From Bipolaris cookei (lineage: Eukaryota; Ascomycota; Dothideomycetes; Pleosporales; Pleosporaceae), in the NCBI GenBank assembly GCA_002286855.1, contig NRSV01000059.1, forward strand, positions 1-64,000: a DNA stretch of 64,000 nt, written 5' to 3'. Both the position numbers and the translations under genes were made by a program. The notes beneath the pieces are model-generated. The model worked only from the letters and a program-made list of their open reading frames with translations, was not told the origin of the DNA and searched no databases. Shown here in pieces: positions 43,526-54,516 of this stretch. Within the stretch, counting starts at the first letter, position 1. Every line of letters begins with the position of its first letter.

Positions 43526-46500
43526 CCAAGAACAATTCTCATACACTTGATGAGCTACACGCGATCCTAATGATGAAGCGGTATGTAACCGCAATTGATA
43601 AGTCGTAAACAGTCAACCAACTCAAAAGCGTGGTAAACGGTCACTCCACCTGTGCCAAGGGATCGAAACTTGTGCGGAGATGCCATGCTTCTAGAAGAAG
43701 GCAAGGGTCGGCGAGTCGTGTGCTGCCGGTTTGCCGAGGAGGGGGTATCCTACTGTATGTCAGACAAACCCCTAGTCTTTTCCAAGTCCTTCGTATTCTA
43801 CTTAGCATCACTAGCATTGAGTGAATTATTCTGTCTTCTTTCTTTTTCTTATCGGGCGTCTACTAGCATGAACGACTTAGGCCTATTAAGGAAACGGGCA
43901 CATGACGACACATGATAATTACAAACCCGCTAATCTGAATACGAGGCTCTTATTCACACCGACAGCTGGTGTCGACGAAAAGGTACGCTAGTCGCGCGCC
44001 CACTGTTGTCGCGCCTAGTTGTCAACGTTAAGGCCGTAAGGGCTAACGCAGGTCCGAGTAATATGTTCAGCGCTATAGGCGGAATTACTGCACAGTACTA
44101 GCGGGATTTTCTACAGAAAACAAGCAAAAGGGAAAATTACGACGGTGCAAATGTCAAAGTCAAGGAAATACTTAGTCACGTGGATAAGGTTTAAACCGCT
44201 CACGCAATCTCTCGCTCCGATTTACATATTATCAGCCGCCGCGTCTCGGTGGTATGATCTTGTTCTTGCCTTTTCTGGACTTTTGCCCGTTTTGGCACCT
44301 GGCATACGCGCAAGAAGTGAAAAATAGATACGGTGATCGCAATTTGTCTCAGTTCCATCTACATGAAATGCGGCGGGTGGGGGTGGGGGTTCCCGCACAC
44401 GTTCCACGGGCACACTAGAACGCATGGCAACACCCGAATTTGATGGGTATGTACACGCTATTTACGTAGGGCTTCTGCAGCGGCTCTCAAATGTCCCGGC
44501 CTGTGGTGCTAGGATCTCCCATCCTATCCTGATAGTTGTACCCGAAACTTGTAGGAGCGATGCATAGCACAACCTACCTACGCCACCCCATCGGCCCGTT
44601 TGGATTGGGTTGAGAACATGCTGACTGCGCACTGCCATGGTTTTGCGAAGGGGGAGGGGGGGCAAGGGGGGCTGGTACCGCGCTCTCTCCAACACACCAT
44701 CGCGGAAGTCTGTTCTCCGCATAACGCTCCGCCTTGCGTTCTAACGTTATCGCTATCTCTCGTTCCCTGCTGGCCCGTGCTCATCCAATCACCGCTCATG
44801 TTAGCTGCAACGTGCCTTGCTGAGCGCTTGCGCAATCAAAAGAAGCGCCGCCACGATTGATCTACCTAATTCGTGTGCGGCAACCCGACACTTCGGGTCC
44901 GCTTTTTTTTTTTAAACAACACAGGTACCCGGGGTAACGTAACACAACCATGTCCACCCGTCCACCCGTCCACCCGTCCACCCTAGACCTACACCACGTA
45001 CGTAATAATCCCACTAGGCGTTGAGGACATGGTTCTCTACGGCACGTACATACGAAAACAGGACCGTTTTGTTTCCCACGCATCTTGGCCACTTTCCCGA
45101 CACGCCATGAACTTACTACTTACTGCTCAACCGCGTGGGCCGAGTGACATGTTCCGTGTAAGCAGATAACCTAGTTTGCCAAGGATGACGCTGCAGTTGG
45201 GGAAATACGAGTGCTCAGACGGGGCAGCCCGTATTGTCATCGCGATGCACGGCCACGGGTTGTGGTAGCTTGAACGCCGTCTTATCTCGACCACTAGTGT
45301 CCAGGCAGCACCTATGCATCTTACGTTGGGTGATGTCTGCAGGAGATTGAAGGAGGGGTATGTAAGCAGATGATCTGGAGGTTGGTGACTTGGTGAAAAA
45401 GATGGACCGTTATACCGAGTCTCGAACAGGCTGCTGACAGATTATGGTTGCGGCATGGAGGAAACAGAACTCCAAGATTTTTGTTTGTTTAGAGTCTGAT
45501 GGTTCATCGCAATTTTCACACTACGTATACACTTTCTTAGATACTACCAATTACTAGACGTTCTTATAACTCATTGTGATAACTCATCGTGATAATGTGA
45601 ACCCCTTCATAATAAATGTTGTGTTATAAGTAACCAGCCTTAGTCATAAATGCTCTTGTATGTTTATCAAAATTTCTCTCTACGATATGAGACTTGATAC
45701 ATAGTTGCTATCTTTCTAAGTTAGGTACTCTCCTAGATACATGCCCAAATCCCATCTCACCATTGAAACTTTAAAGTAATCGACGTTGATTAGGACATGT
45801 GCAAACCATTTTCTTGTGGCAACAGCCGAATAAATACAAAGATAAATGCGAGTATGGATATACAGAGCTACAATCTCAATGGTGCAGTGACGTTGTATAC
45901 TCTTTCTAAAAAGATAGCAAATCATGTCCAAAGAGTAGTCACCCAAATCAAGTAAAGTGAGGTGTTGTGATAGTAAACTCCATTGATCCTAAAGATGGCT
46001 TCGTTTGATGCTACAAGCTATATACATTCATAGACCCATACCGTATCTCGTAAAACAAAACTCATTGATCCAGACTGTCTTTCGTTGTGAGTGTTGCAAG
46101 CTATGTATCAGCATAGACTCGATATCTAGAGAGTACCTCCTCCCTGGCATCTGGGCATAGGGAACGTGTCCTGGAAGCATGCCGCAAAGTAACCATCAAC
46201 CCAGGACATGTCCCCATACATCTTGGTCGTGAATGAGTCCGCCTGCCATGTGCTCGCAGAACCTGTGTCACCCATCTTGCCTTGCCAGACGGTACCGGTG
46301 TAACGCGTGGTGAGAGGTCGGAAGACCCAGGCACCATACTTGCCCTCTGGTACATTGGTGAAGAAGGTCTGGGTCAGACTGTTGGTAGTCTCCCATGACG
46401 CGGTGACAGACATCGAGGCTTTGAGGAAATCTTCGACAAGTGTAGCCTCGACGCCCACGGAGACAGCAATGCTGTTACTGATACTGTAGCCAGACGCCAC

Positions 46501-46667
46501 GTTGATTATTGTGTTAACTCCACCCTTTACGATCTGGCTGACTTGGACATCCCAGCCAGTGAACGTGTATGTCTCTCCAGGGATAACGATGGAGACGTCC
46601 CGTTTCGACAAAGAACTTCTGGTCCGGTTCGCAAGTTCTGGGCCAGTGTAGGTGGTGAGGTTGGGTT
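43526..46667 (-). repeat. Large inverted repeat, right arm
   Basis: Reverse complement of 1-3142. Bases 43607-46667 match 1-3061 with no difference found; 43526-43606 has about 8 differences from 3062-3142. The true arm probably continues to the right of 46667, because the left copy is cut by the window edge. It carries the inverted copies of the short tandem array, the ~70-bp dispersed repeat and the non-coding stretch. Confidence 0.95.
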
Positions 46668-46881
46668 CAAACTGGTTTGGCCTTCCAAGTGGAAACTTGT
46701 GGGGGGGGAATTGCTTTTCAAACTCTGAGCGCTTCATGACTTGGATACGGCCGTTGCCATGGAGGACAATATCGTCCATTGCAACAGCAAGGGGGGCAGG
46801 CTGAGCATCAGGGACTGCAGCAGGAGCTGCGGCTGCCAGTGTAGCGCCGGCTATGAGGGTAAGGAGTTGAGTGAAGTGCAT
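46126..46881 (-). CDS. Secreted effector-like protein, complete copy
   Basis: 251 residues from the ATG at 46881. The signal peptide is MHFTQLLTLIAGATLAAAAP. A propeptide follows with dibasic sites at K50-R51 and K93-R94, where a Kex2-type protease could release a mature domain of about 157 residues (from D95). The mature part contains FTGWDVQVS, ASGYSISNSIAVSVG and VPEGKYGAWVF, and has two cysteines (in AACFQDTF and PRCQGG) that could pair. It resembles the fungal celp0028-type effector-like family, whose function is not known. An identical mature domain lies at 1-542. Secretion is well supported; any role in infection is inference. Confidence 0.82.
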   Translation of the reverse strand: MHFTQLLTLIAGATLAAAAPAAVPDAQPAPLAVAMDDIVLHGNGRIQVMKRSEFEKQFPPHKFPLGRPNQFEPNLTTYTGPELANRTRSSLSKRDVSIVIPGETYTFTGWDVQVSQIVKGGVNTIINVASGYSISNSIAVSVGVEATLVEDFLKASMSVTASWETTNSLTQTFFTNVPEGKYGAWVFRPLTTRYTGTVWQGKMGDTGSASTWQADSFTTKMYGDMSWVDGYFAACFQDTFPMPRCQGGGTL

Positions 46882-47774
46882 TGTGAAGATTGATGGACAA
46901 TAGCCGATATGTTGGCTTGCTGAAGAAGGATAGAGATGGAAAGTATGAGTGTAGATGCTCTATGGAAACTCTGGATTTGGGCCGGATACTTCAAAACTTT
47001 ATAGTATCATGAGCTTGAGATGGTTATCTTAGAAATGAAAAACGACAGGGAGCAACATTGAGTCTGGTTAACTCGTCTAAGCACTGATCTGCAAGGAAAC
47101 TTGATTCGTGCAGATAGACAAGTCTCGGTATCCATATCTGTCATTTCGTGGAGTTTGGCGACATGGGTTGTTGTGACGCAGGGACCAGGTCACTATGCGG
47201 AGCATACTCGGTGAATTACTGTTTCGCCTTGCAGGAACAACCTGAGGTTATCTAGCCAAACAATTCGCCCGAACACTGCCGATTGGATCCTCTTGCAAAT
47301 ACGAGCTCAACATTCGGCCCGAAGCGCATGAAGTACACTTATATGCTAGCCACTAAGTGCCCTGTGCATCAAAGGGCTACTAACTGTCATAGTTTTCGAC
47401 TAAGAATACTACCCTAGGACACCAGTTCGGAAAACTTTCATCCCAATAGATGACCCCAATTGCTGTCCTTGGCAGGACCCCGGAAAAGATTATCGTTGTA
47501 ATGCTCCGCGGCCATTCCAGGGGTGGTAATGTTGGTCGTAATCATACCGAGATGGTCAGTGGGGAACTTGGCGTCGTGAATCATGTTTACACAGCGATAA
47601 CAGTGGATAGAACGAGAGATCCATCATAGCAAGGGTTTCTACTTATTTACCATACGTCCGCACTTCACTTACGAGCATCATTAAGCTCATATACACATAC
47701 TTTCTCATAAACACTTCTATTCCCTACCCATCCAAGTTCTTCAAGGACAATCCTCTCTTCAGCCATCCGCAATC
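46882..47774. other. Intergenic between two divergent secreted-protein genes
   Basis: About 890 bases holding both promoters. No RNA gene or repeat is recognised. Confidence 0.5.
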
Positions 47775-48142
47775 ATGAAGTTCTCCATCACTCTACCCGT
47801 CATCGCTGCCATCCTCAATGTTGCTTCAGCAGACCTCCACTACGGCGGCATCTGTGCCGACTGGACTGATAGCGCAACAGTCTACAACAAAGACGCCACA
47901 GAAAAGGCCTGTACATCGTACTTCAATCGAAACACTGGCGACAACCAGTGGGACAAGTGCCCCGACTGCAAGATGGTAAGGAACAGAGACGAAAGGAAGA
48001 AATGAGTTTGTATAACTAACATACTATACAGGCAGACAAGGGTGGCATCAACATCTGCATCTCCTACGACTGGCACATGGGCGGTGATGAGTGGGAATAC
48101 TACTGCCAGATGCACGGCGCCGGTGGCTCTGTCGCTTCTTAA
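47775..48142 (+). CDS. Small secreted cysteine-rich protein
   Basis: Exons 47775-47975 and 48032-48142, with a 56-base GT-AG intron, give 103 residues. MKFSITLPVIAAILNVASA is a strong signal peptide. The mature part of about 84 residues has six cysteines, in ICADW, KACTSY, DKC, PDC, NICISY and YYCQ, enough for three disulphides. The end is GAGGSVAS. No family is recognised. Size, secretion signal, even cysteine count and position beside a repeat arm suit an effector candidate, but no activity can be assigned. Confidence 0.75.
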
Positions 48143-48648
48143 GTCAAATCATCGGCAAATACTAAGGGATGGGATTGATTCGCCCCATCAACATACCGGT
48201 GATGAGGGGAGAGGGTCGAATTATTTGATAAGAGTCAAAGATCGGTTAGGGATTTAGCTCATGATGTCCTTGTCAACCGACGTAACGAACGAGGATGGTT
48301 GCTGCCATCTATGAACCATCTATGACAGATTTACTGCTAGTTGAGCACTGATAAGTTGTATATATGTACGCTTCGAATAACATGATTATATACCCAAAAA
48401 ATCTCTATCATAAGCCATCACTTGGGCTAAATATCGAGCTGTGACGTTTGGATGAATGAGCGAGATAGTCATCTCTCAAGATACTGTTGGCTACTAGACT
48501 TTGTGTTTTGTGATATGTTGGTTATTCCCATCCTCTAGTGTCTTTTGATAGGTGAACCCTGTCCTGGAAAGTCTACATTGTGCTAAACCTCAGTTGAGGC
48601 TCCATGGTCAGTGAAAGATAGCGAGGAAAACAACGATGCTTTTATATA
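48143..48648. other. Intergenic, no gene seen
   Basis: About 500 bases between the small secreted protein and a pogo element. It includes the 3' flank of the gene; nothing else recognised. Confidence 0.5.
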
Positions 48649-50323
48649 ACGTAGTTCACAAGCGAGTGGCTCACCCAAGCGAGTGGTGCATGCCCCACTC
48701 GCGCGTCGACTTCGAGACGTTACCACGCATTTTTATTATAGTCAATAAACTATTACGATATACCGAATTAGTTATCAAAATAGCCGCTATCACTTGCACT
48801 ATCTATCTCAACTGCGTAGGTACTTTGCTTCATCTAGAGCCTCTTGAAACCTGCTCATTTTCTTCATCATAAGCGTCATCTTATGTGCCATTTGCTGAGC
48901 CTCCTTACTTAACTGCGCAACCTACTCGTCAAGTGAATTTGCAGAAGATCCACGGCAATTTCTTACTCTCTGTCGAATGAGAGTACTTTGAGCCTCAACT
49001 TCGCGGGCGTTGTGTAGTGTCTGCGCCTCCCAGGCGTCTACCCGCTGTGGTGGTTGTCTTGGTTTCTGTACCACTACATCAAGCTTTGATAACACAGCCT
49101 GTGGGTTATATGAGACTAGATCAGCGCTTCTGAAGCCAGCTTGGATATTCTCTTTTGTGATAGACTGCTCAAAAGCATCCTTAAAGGCTGGTAGGAAGGT
49201 CTCCTTGCTGATATAGTTGGTGCGGTTACGTGCCAAGCTTGAAACTGCGTCGCCATACTTGCGCTTTAACGGCGCGAAGCAGGCGACATCAAGAGGCTGC
49301 AGTAGGTAAGATGAGTGTGCAGGCATGCAGAGAAGAATGATATTCTTCTCCTTGCAAAGGTCTTGAAAATCGACGGAGCAGTGGCTCTCATAGCCGTCGA
49401 TAATAAGCAGTCGATACCCACCCACGGTACAGCCTTTTGTATGAGTATCAAAGTGCTCTAACCACGCAAAAGCAAGCTGATTGTCCGACCAGCCATCAGG
49501 ACTGACTTCAATAACCCAGTCGGCAGGGAAATTCTCAAACCAGACGTCGATAAGCACCTTGCCCACAAAGATAACGAAGGATGGTAGCCGACGACCCGAC
49601 GCGCCCACGCCTTGGATCACAGTAACCCACTCACGGTTGCCTGGCTGTATCCGCTTCTTTTTTTTTCCATATTCTTCAGAGGCTTTGATAACTGTGATAA
49701 AATCTTGCCCATCATAAAGCCAGTTTCATCAAAGTTGTAGATGTCAACGTCTACAGTGCCCCACTTCTTCTTCTTCTTTTTCGTCGCCTCGACTCGATCG
49801 AACCAGCGCTGGATAGCCGCTGGGTCCTCGCAGGCAGCTCGCTGTTGATCACAAAGACTGCTCTAGCGCGCACGGAGCTCAGGAGTTCGCTTAACAAAGC
49901 TATCAACCCAGTTCTTGCCAACAGGGTTGCCCCCGCTCATGCAATAGTTTATCAGCCATTACTTGGACATCAGCCTTCGTAGGCGCAAATCCTCGCTCGG
50001 ATCCCTCAAGAATACGCCCGACTACAGCCTCCTATTCTAGCTTGTTAAGGCGCTTTGAGTTCGCTTCGCAGTCGCGTCGGGAGCGCTTTCCAGCACATCG
50101 GTGAGATAAAGTTCTTTGAGGCACGTTATAGATATAGGCAGCACATCTTTGGCTTTTAACACTTTGCGATTGTACATCAAAAAGAGCAAGCTAAAGGTCT
50201 GATTCAGAGTAGGTTAATAGATTATCGATGTTGTTGAACCATAACGCGTTATAGTGTCGACGTTGACGCGCGGGTGGGGCGTGAGCCACTCGCTTGGGTG
50301 AGTCACTCGCTTGTGAACTACGT
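48649..50323 (-). mobile_element. Pogo-type transposon, decayed, with iterated termini
   Basis: Terminal inverted repeats begin ACGTAGTTCACAAGCGAGTG and carry two CAAGCGAGTGG-like units each. TA duplications are at 48647-48648 and 50324-50325. The repeats remain nearly perfect although the transposase gene inside is broken. Confidence 0.9.
48922..50200 (-). pseudogene. Pogo-type transposase, inactivated
   Basis: The catalytic half is open from about 49620 to 48922: FVIFVGKVLIDVWF, DWVIEVSPDGW, LLIIDGYESH and QPLDVACFAPLK. Upstream, the PGNREWVTVIQG block joins through an A/T-rich run near 49660 that is probably shifted. The N-terminal DNA-binding half (to about 50200) has several stops. The zinc knuckle seen in relatives is missing; the frame ends CRGSSANSLDE. 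Confidence 0.8.
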
Positions 50324-51017
50324 TATGCTGGATGCAATTATAATGATTGAGCATTTTCGCGACACCCCGTTCCCAGTTGCAACGTGCAAATAAGATGATC
50401 AACCAAGCAGTTGTCGTTGTTTATACGAAGGAAAACTGTGGTTTCTTAAAACCCTTATGGACTACTAGAACAGTATTGTCCCTTCATTGAAGACCACAGT
50501 AAGCATGGGATTTTGGAGACCTTATGTCGAACAATGGAATGATCCCAGGTTCACTGTGCTGGTCGGGTACATCACAAAACATTAGAGTACTACCTCCTTT
50601 TTGAAATCTCCACTGTAGCGGTAGGATGATTGTTCAATCTAAAGGCCTAAAGAGTAAATAGGGGGAGAGAGATAATTATAGAACTCGTACGACGATCCAG
50701 TAATATGAAACATGCCTTGTGGAGAAAAGTTGTGCATCACTTTCGTCATCACAACAGCATAACCATCATCCCAGCACGGTTCACTTAGTTCATGTAACTT
50801 ACCTAACCGCCCCATTGCCTGGCCTCATTTCTACACTGGAATTGCTATGCATGTCGGGTGATCATCATGAGGTGTAGGGGATAAAGCCAAGATGACGTAA
50901 GATGTGCAAGGGTAAAGAAAGGCAGCAAGTAGAACAACAGAACAAGTGAAACAGGCGCAAGCGCGCGTTTGGTTAATTAGCGCTGGCTTAGCTTAGTTTG
51001 TCTGTAAGGAGGCCCTG
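50324..51017. other. Intergenic, possible lost left end of the hAT element
   Basis: About 700 bases. I looked for the CAGAG...GTCAACA left end matching the hAT right end at 53905-53920 and did not find it. Confidence 0.4.
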
Positions 51018-53806
51018 GTGGAGTTATCACAGGCAACGAATTTTGAAGTGCGACTACGTGAAACGCAGACTGAAGAAGCTATTATCCCACCCACCGAAGG
51101 CAGCGAGGAGGCATCAATCGCTTCTAACGAGCTTGCTGATATAGGCTTTAACGTCCCCCTAGTGGATGTCTTTGATGGCCTTGACTGGGATGATTTTCCT
51201 CAGTATATGAAGCCTTTGGCGTCGCAGCGCGGGAAGAAAAGCTGGATATATCTATATGGCTACCGCGTCGCACTGCGAAGCAATTCTATACGCCACTTCT
51301 TTGTATGTCGCTTTTGCTATAAGCAAAGATTATTGACGCTGGTGTCTGTTCTATATATGAGATAACAAGATCGACATCAGCGGCCCAGCGATACCTTGAA
51401 GAGGATAGACTTAGTCATGGCCGCAAAACACCTGATAAAGCTGATTGTAAGCAGTTGTGTGTGTGTGAAGTATTGTGTGTTCTGATGTATATGATGATAG
51501 GAGCAAGTTTAAATACAGCGTTATTAGTCAGTGAGTAACTACGTGACTATACATGGTACTTCTGGGCTTACACTGATACTACAGCACTAAATACTATCCA
51601 GGCTGTACTTACTGGAGGTCGAATCAGCTCAACAGTCGTAAACGAGCTCTCTGGCTTTAATATCCAGCGCTTTAGTCTTGCTGCAGTTGCCTGGATCGTT
51701 GAGACTAACCAGCCTCTTTCTACTTTTGAGTCGCCAGCCTTTCGAGACCTTATCGCGCCAGCTAACCCACAAGCAGAGGTAGTGCTGTGGGCATCCCATA
51801 GTAGTATCTCAAGTTATATTTTACGCCTATACGACTACCTCAAGCCATAAGTTACTAAGGCGCTGTCAGAGGCGGAGAACAAGATACACATCAGTCTTGA
51901 CGGCTGGACAACAAATGATGGTAAGCGTGGCTTCTTAGGTATTGCCGCACACTACGTCAACGACCAGGGCGATATTGTGGACCTTCCTATCGCGCTGTCG
52001 CAGTTGACAGGCACCCATACGGGCGAGAGAATGGCAGAGGTAGTCGTGGAAACGCTGAGGCAGTTCAAGGTTGATTTAGACTGTATTGACTACTTTGTAC
52101 TCAAAAACACAATCGCGCAGATGATAGGTTTTGATCCTTCCCATAACCGCCTCTGCTGTGGCCCCCATACGATCAATCTCATCAGCCAAATGCTCCTCTG
52201 GAGCAGGGGCTATAACTCGTACGACAATAGCGCGAGCGAGCTCACTACTGAAGTCGATTATATGGGCGATTGGAGGTGTGATGGGCCCTTGGGCGTACTC
52301 ATGGCGATTGTCAACCATATCAAAACACCCAAATAGTACGAGCTGCTTGAAAGCTTTCAGCGTCGAGCCCACGAGGAGTTACCAGCTGATGCGCCCGCCA
52401 ATGGTCGCAAGATCCTCGAGTCTGTTAAGCCTGCTATCACTCGCTGGAACTCCTACTACACCTGCTTTGAGCGTACTATAAAACTACAATCAGCTATTAA
52501 CGCGTACGCCAGTCACCATATAAATGAGACGCGAAAGGCGGACTCATGGGTAAGTTCGCGCCGCAATCGATTATCCATCGCACCGCGGTGGATGCGATCA
52601 GACGGCCTAACAACACATGATTGGGCGGTGGTTACTGAGTATATAGATGTGCTAAGACCTCTGAAATCCGCAAGCAAATGCCTTGAAGTACGCAGCAAGT
52701 CTAGCAAGTTTGGTGCTATCGCTGAAGTAATATCAGTGTTTGTGTTGAATGGGCTCTGTAGCTAGCTAGCATAAGCGTGAACTGGGTGCAAATAGCAAGG
52801 TACGAAGCATGTGCGCGCGGGGCTAAAGAGGGTTTGCACGAATGCAGAAGGGTTGCCAAAAGACAGGTGTGTGCATTCAAAATTCTTGTTCTTATTCTTG
52901 CATATCTACGTGCGTACAGGGTTCTCTTCTTATGCTCTCTGCTGTGTGCGGGGTAGAGCTTCCGAACTATCCGATCGCTGTAACCTTATTACATACAGAC
53001 AGTTTGAGTATATACTCAACTACTACGAGCAGCGCGTCCAAGCCTACGACGCTGTCGACTACAACGTTCATGCCAAGGCACCCGAGAACCATCTAGCAAT
53101 TAACATATGCGCAGCGTGGGCAAAAGCCAGCGAGTACTACGCAAAGCTTGGCCTATCACCCGCTTGCTATGCGGCTACAATTCTCCATCCCTACTATAAA
53201 ACATATTGCGACCTGTCGTGGAGCGCTGATAAGCCTGACTGGCTTATTACTAACAATTGTAGCTTTCGCGCCTCATGGGCTACCTACAACACGGCTCCAG
53301 CTGCTGCTCTAGCTACTATACAGCGCTCAAAACGGTTCTCGAATGATATGGATGACACGATCGACGCCGTTTTTAGTACCGCTACTGTCAGCAACGACGC
53401 TGTAGTAGACGATGAGTTCGTCTGATGGAAACAGTGCGAGACGCGCGTCGAGAAGGGCACTGGATACGCCAATAACCCCACAAAATAATGGCTATTTATG
53501 CGATAACGTTACCCACATCTTAGCAGACTTTCTCTAGACGTACTCTCGATACCAGCGTCAAGCTGCAAGTGCGAGCGCATGTTTAGTGAGCTTGGGGATC
53601 TATTAGTGCCTCACCAACAAGGTATACAACCACAGCTTCTGGCGGCGATACAGTGCGTACGACAGTGGCGGGAAGCTGGTATAGGCAATGATGATATTAG
53701 CCCAAAGGCCACTATAACTGATGATGGTATAGAGGCGTTGCATGGGCTGAGCAAATGGGACGACGATATCGACGGCGATGGCGAGATTCAACACCAAGAA
53801 TAGTCG
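51018..53806 (+). pseudogene. hAT transposase, inactivated
   Basis: Fragments in order: a BED-like zinc finger (KSWIYLYGYRVAL...VCRFCYK) with a shift just after it; NIQRFSLAAVAWIVETNQP; the catalytic HISLDGWTTNDGKRGF block; CIDYFVLKNTIAQMIGFD, where the usual conserved D-N-(A/S)-NN stretch is shortened and altered; NHLAINICAAWAKASEYYA; and the dimerisation block IPASSCKCERMFSELGDLL ending 53803. Stops occur at 51848-51850, 52334-52336, 53423-53425 and others. It cannot make a working transposase. A close relative of its C-terminus is at 17735-17975. Confidence 0.8.
51497..51572 (+). repeat. Short dispersed repeat (~74 bp), copy 2
   Basis: It matches 17423-17495 from AGGAGCA to GGGCTTACA, with a few differences including AACTACGTGAC for AATCACGTGAC. 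It interrupts the hAT coding sequence between the PDKAD and ALNTIQAVL codons. Confidence 0.75.
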
Positions 53807-53920
53807 TAATATAGCTAATATCACCTACTCAGATAACTTCTGAAAAAAACGCTATGATTAGTTATCAAGCTGAGACAAGCCAAGCTCCAGCTTGATCCGG
53901 CTCGATTGTTGACATCTCTG

Positions 53921-54516
53921 CCAGCTACAAGGCCTGCCACCATTTCTGGTTTCCGTATCAAAATGTGATTGCGAATAGATAGCACTCCAGTAATGCCAAC
54001 AATTGTAAAATCTGCCAGTCACGAGAACATTACTAATAACGATGACTGTTAGCCAGGGACTTTTTACCTCATACACATCCACTCTCGCCTTTGCCCAGAT
54101 AAGGTGGTGTTTCTAGTTTTGTTATCTTACTAGTAGAGCTAACCAAGATTGTACAGCTGTTGTTTAATTTTAATAAATAGTACAGATAAGCTCCTTTAGT
54201 CACAACCGTGAGTTTGTCCCTCTATAGTTCATTTTTTTCTCTTTATTCCTGCTTCTTGCTTGAATTAAATACGTAGAAAGAGAATGCATTTGACAGTGAC
54301 TGAGTAGGGAAGTAGGCGAAAAGAGTAAGGTTGACAACGATATATAGATGGAGGAAGCTAGATACATGAAATCAAGTGGTTAATTGTAGAAGCGAATGCA
54401 TGACATTGTCTGCCCCCAAATGTCTAGCCCCTGCCTGTATCTTCTGTGGCGAAGCGGCCGACGCATCAACCAAAATATCTATACTGAATTGTAACAACAA
54501 CACAGACCAAATCCGT
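53921..54516. other. Intergenic, no gene seen
   Basis: About 600 AT-rich bases between the hAT element and the 3' end of the cutinase-like gene. Confidence 0.5.

Larger units (their letters stand above)
51018..53920 (+). mobile_element. Decayed hAT transposon
   Basis: Contains hAT transposase remains from 51018 to 53806. The right end, GATTGTTGACATCTCTG at 53904-53920, matches the ends of the MITE at 22827-22968. The left end and an 8-bp target duplication were not found. The 74-bp dispersed repeat sits inside at 51497-51572, and an extra stretch (about 52743-52990) interrupts the coding region. Confidence 0.75.

Noticed and set aside
1..46667. The inverted arms as terminal repeats of a giant (Starship-like) transposon
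   Set aside because: No DUF3435-type tyrosine recombinase gene is visible, no target duplication is seen, and the enclosed genes are ordinary housekeeping genes rather than cargo.
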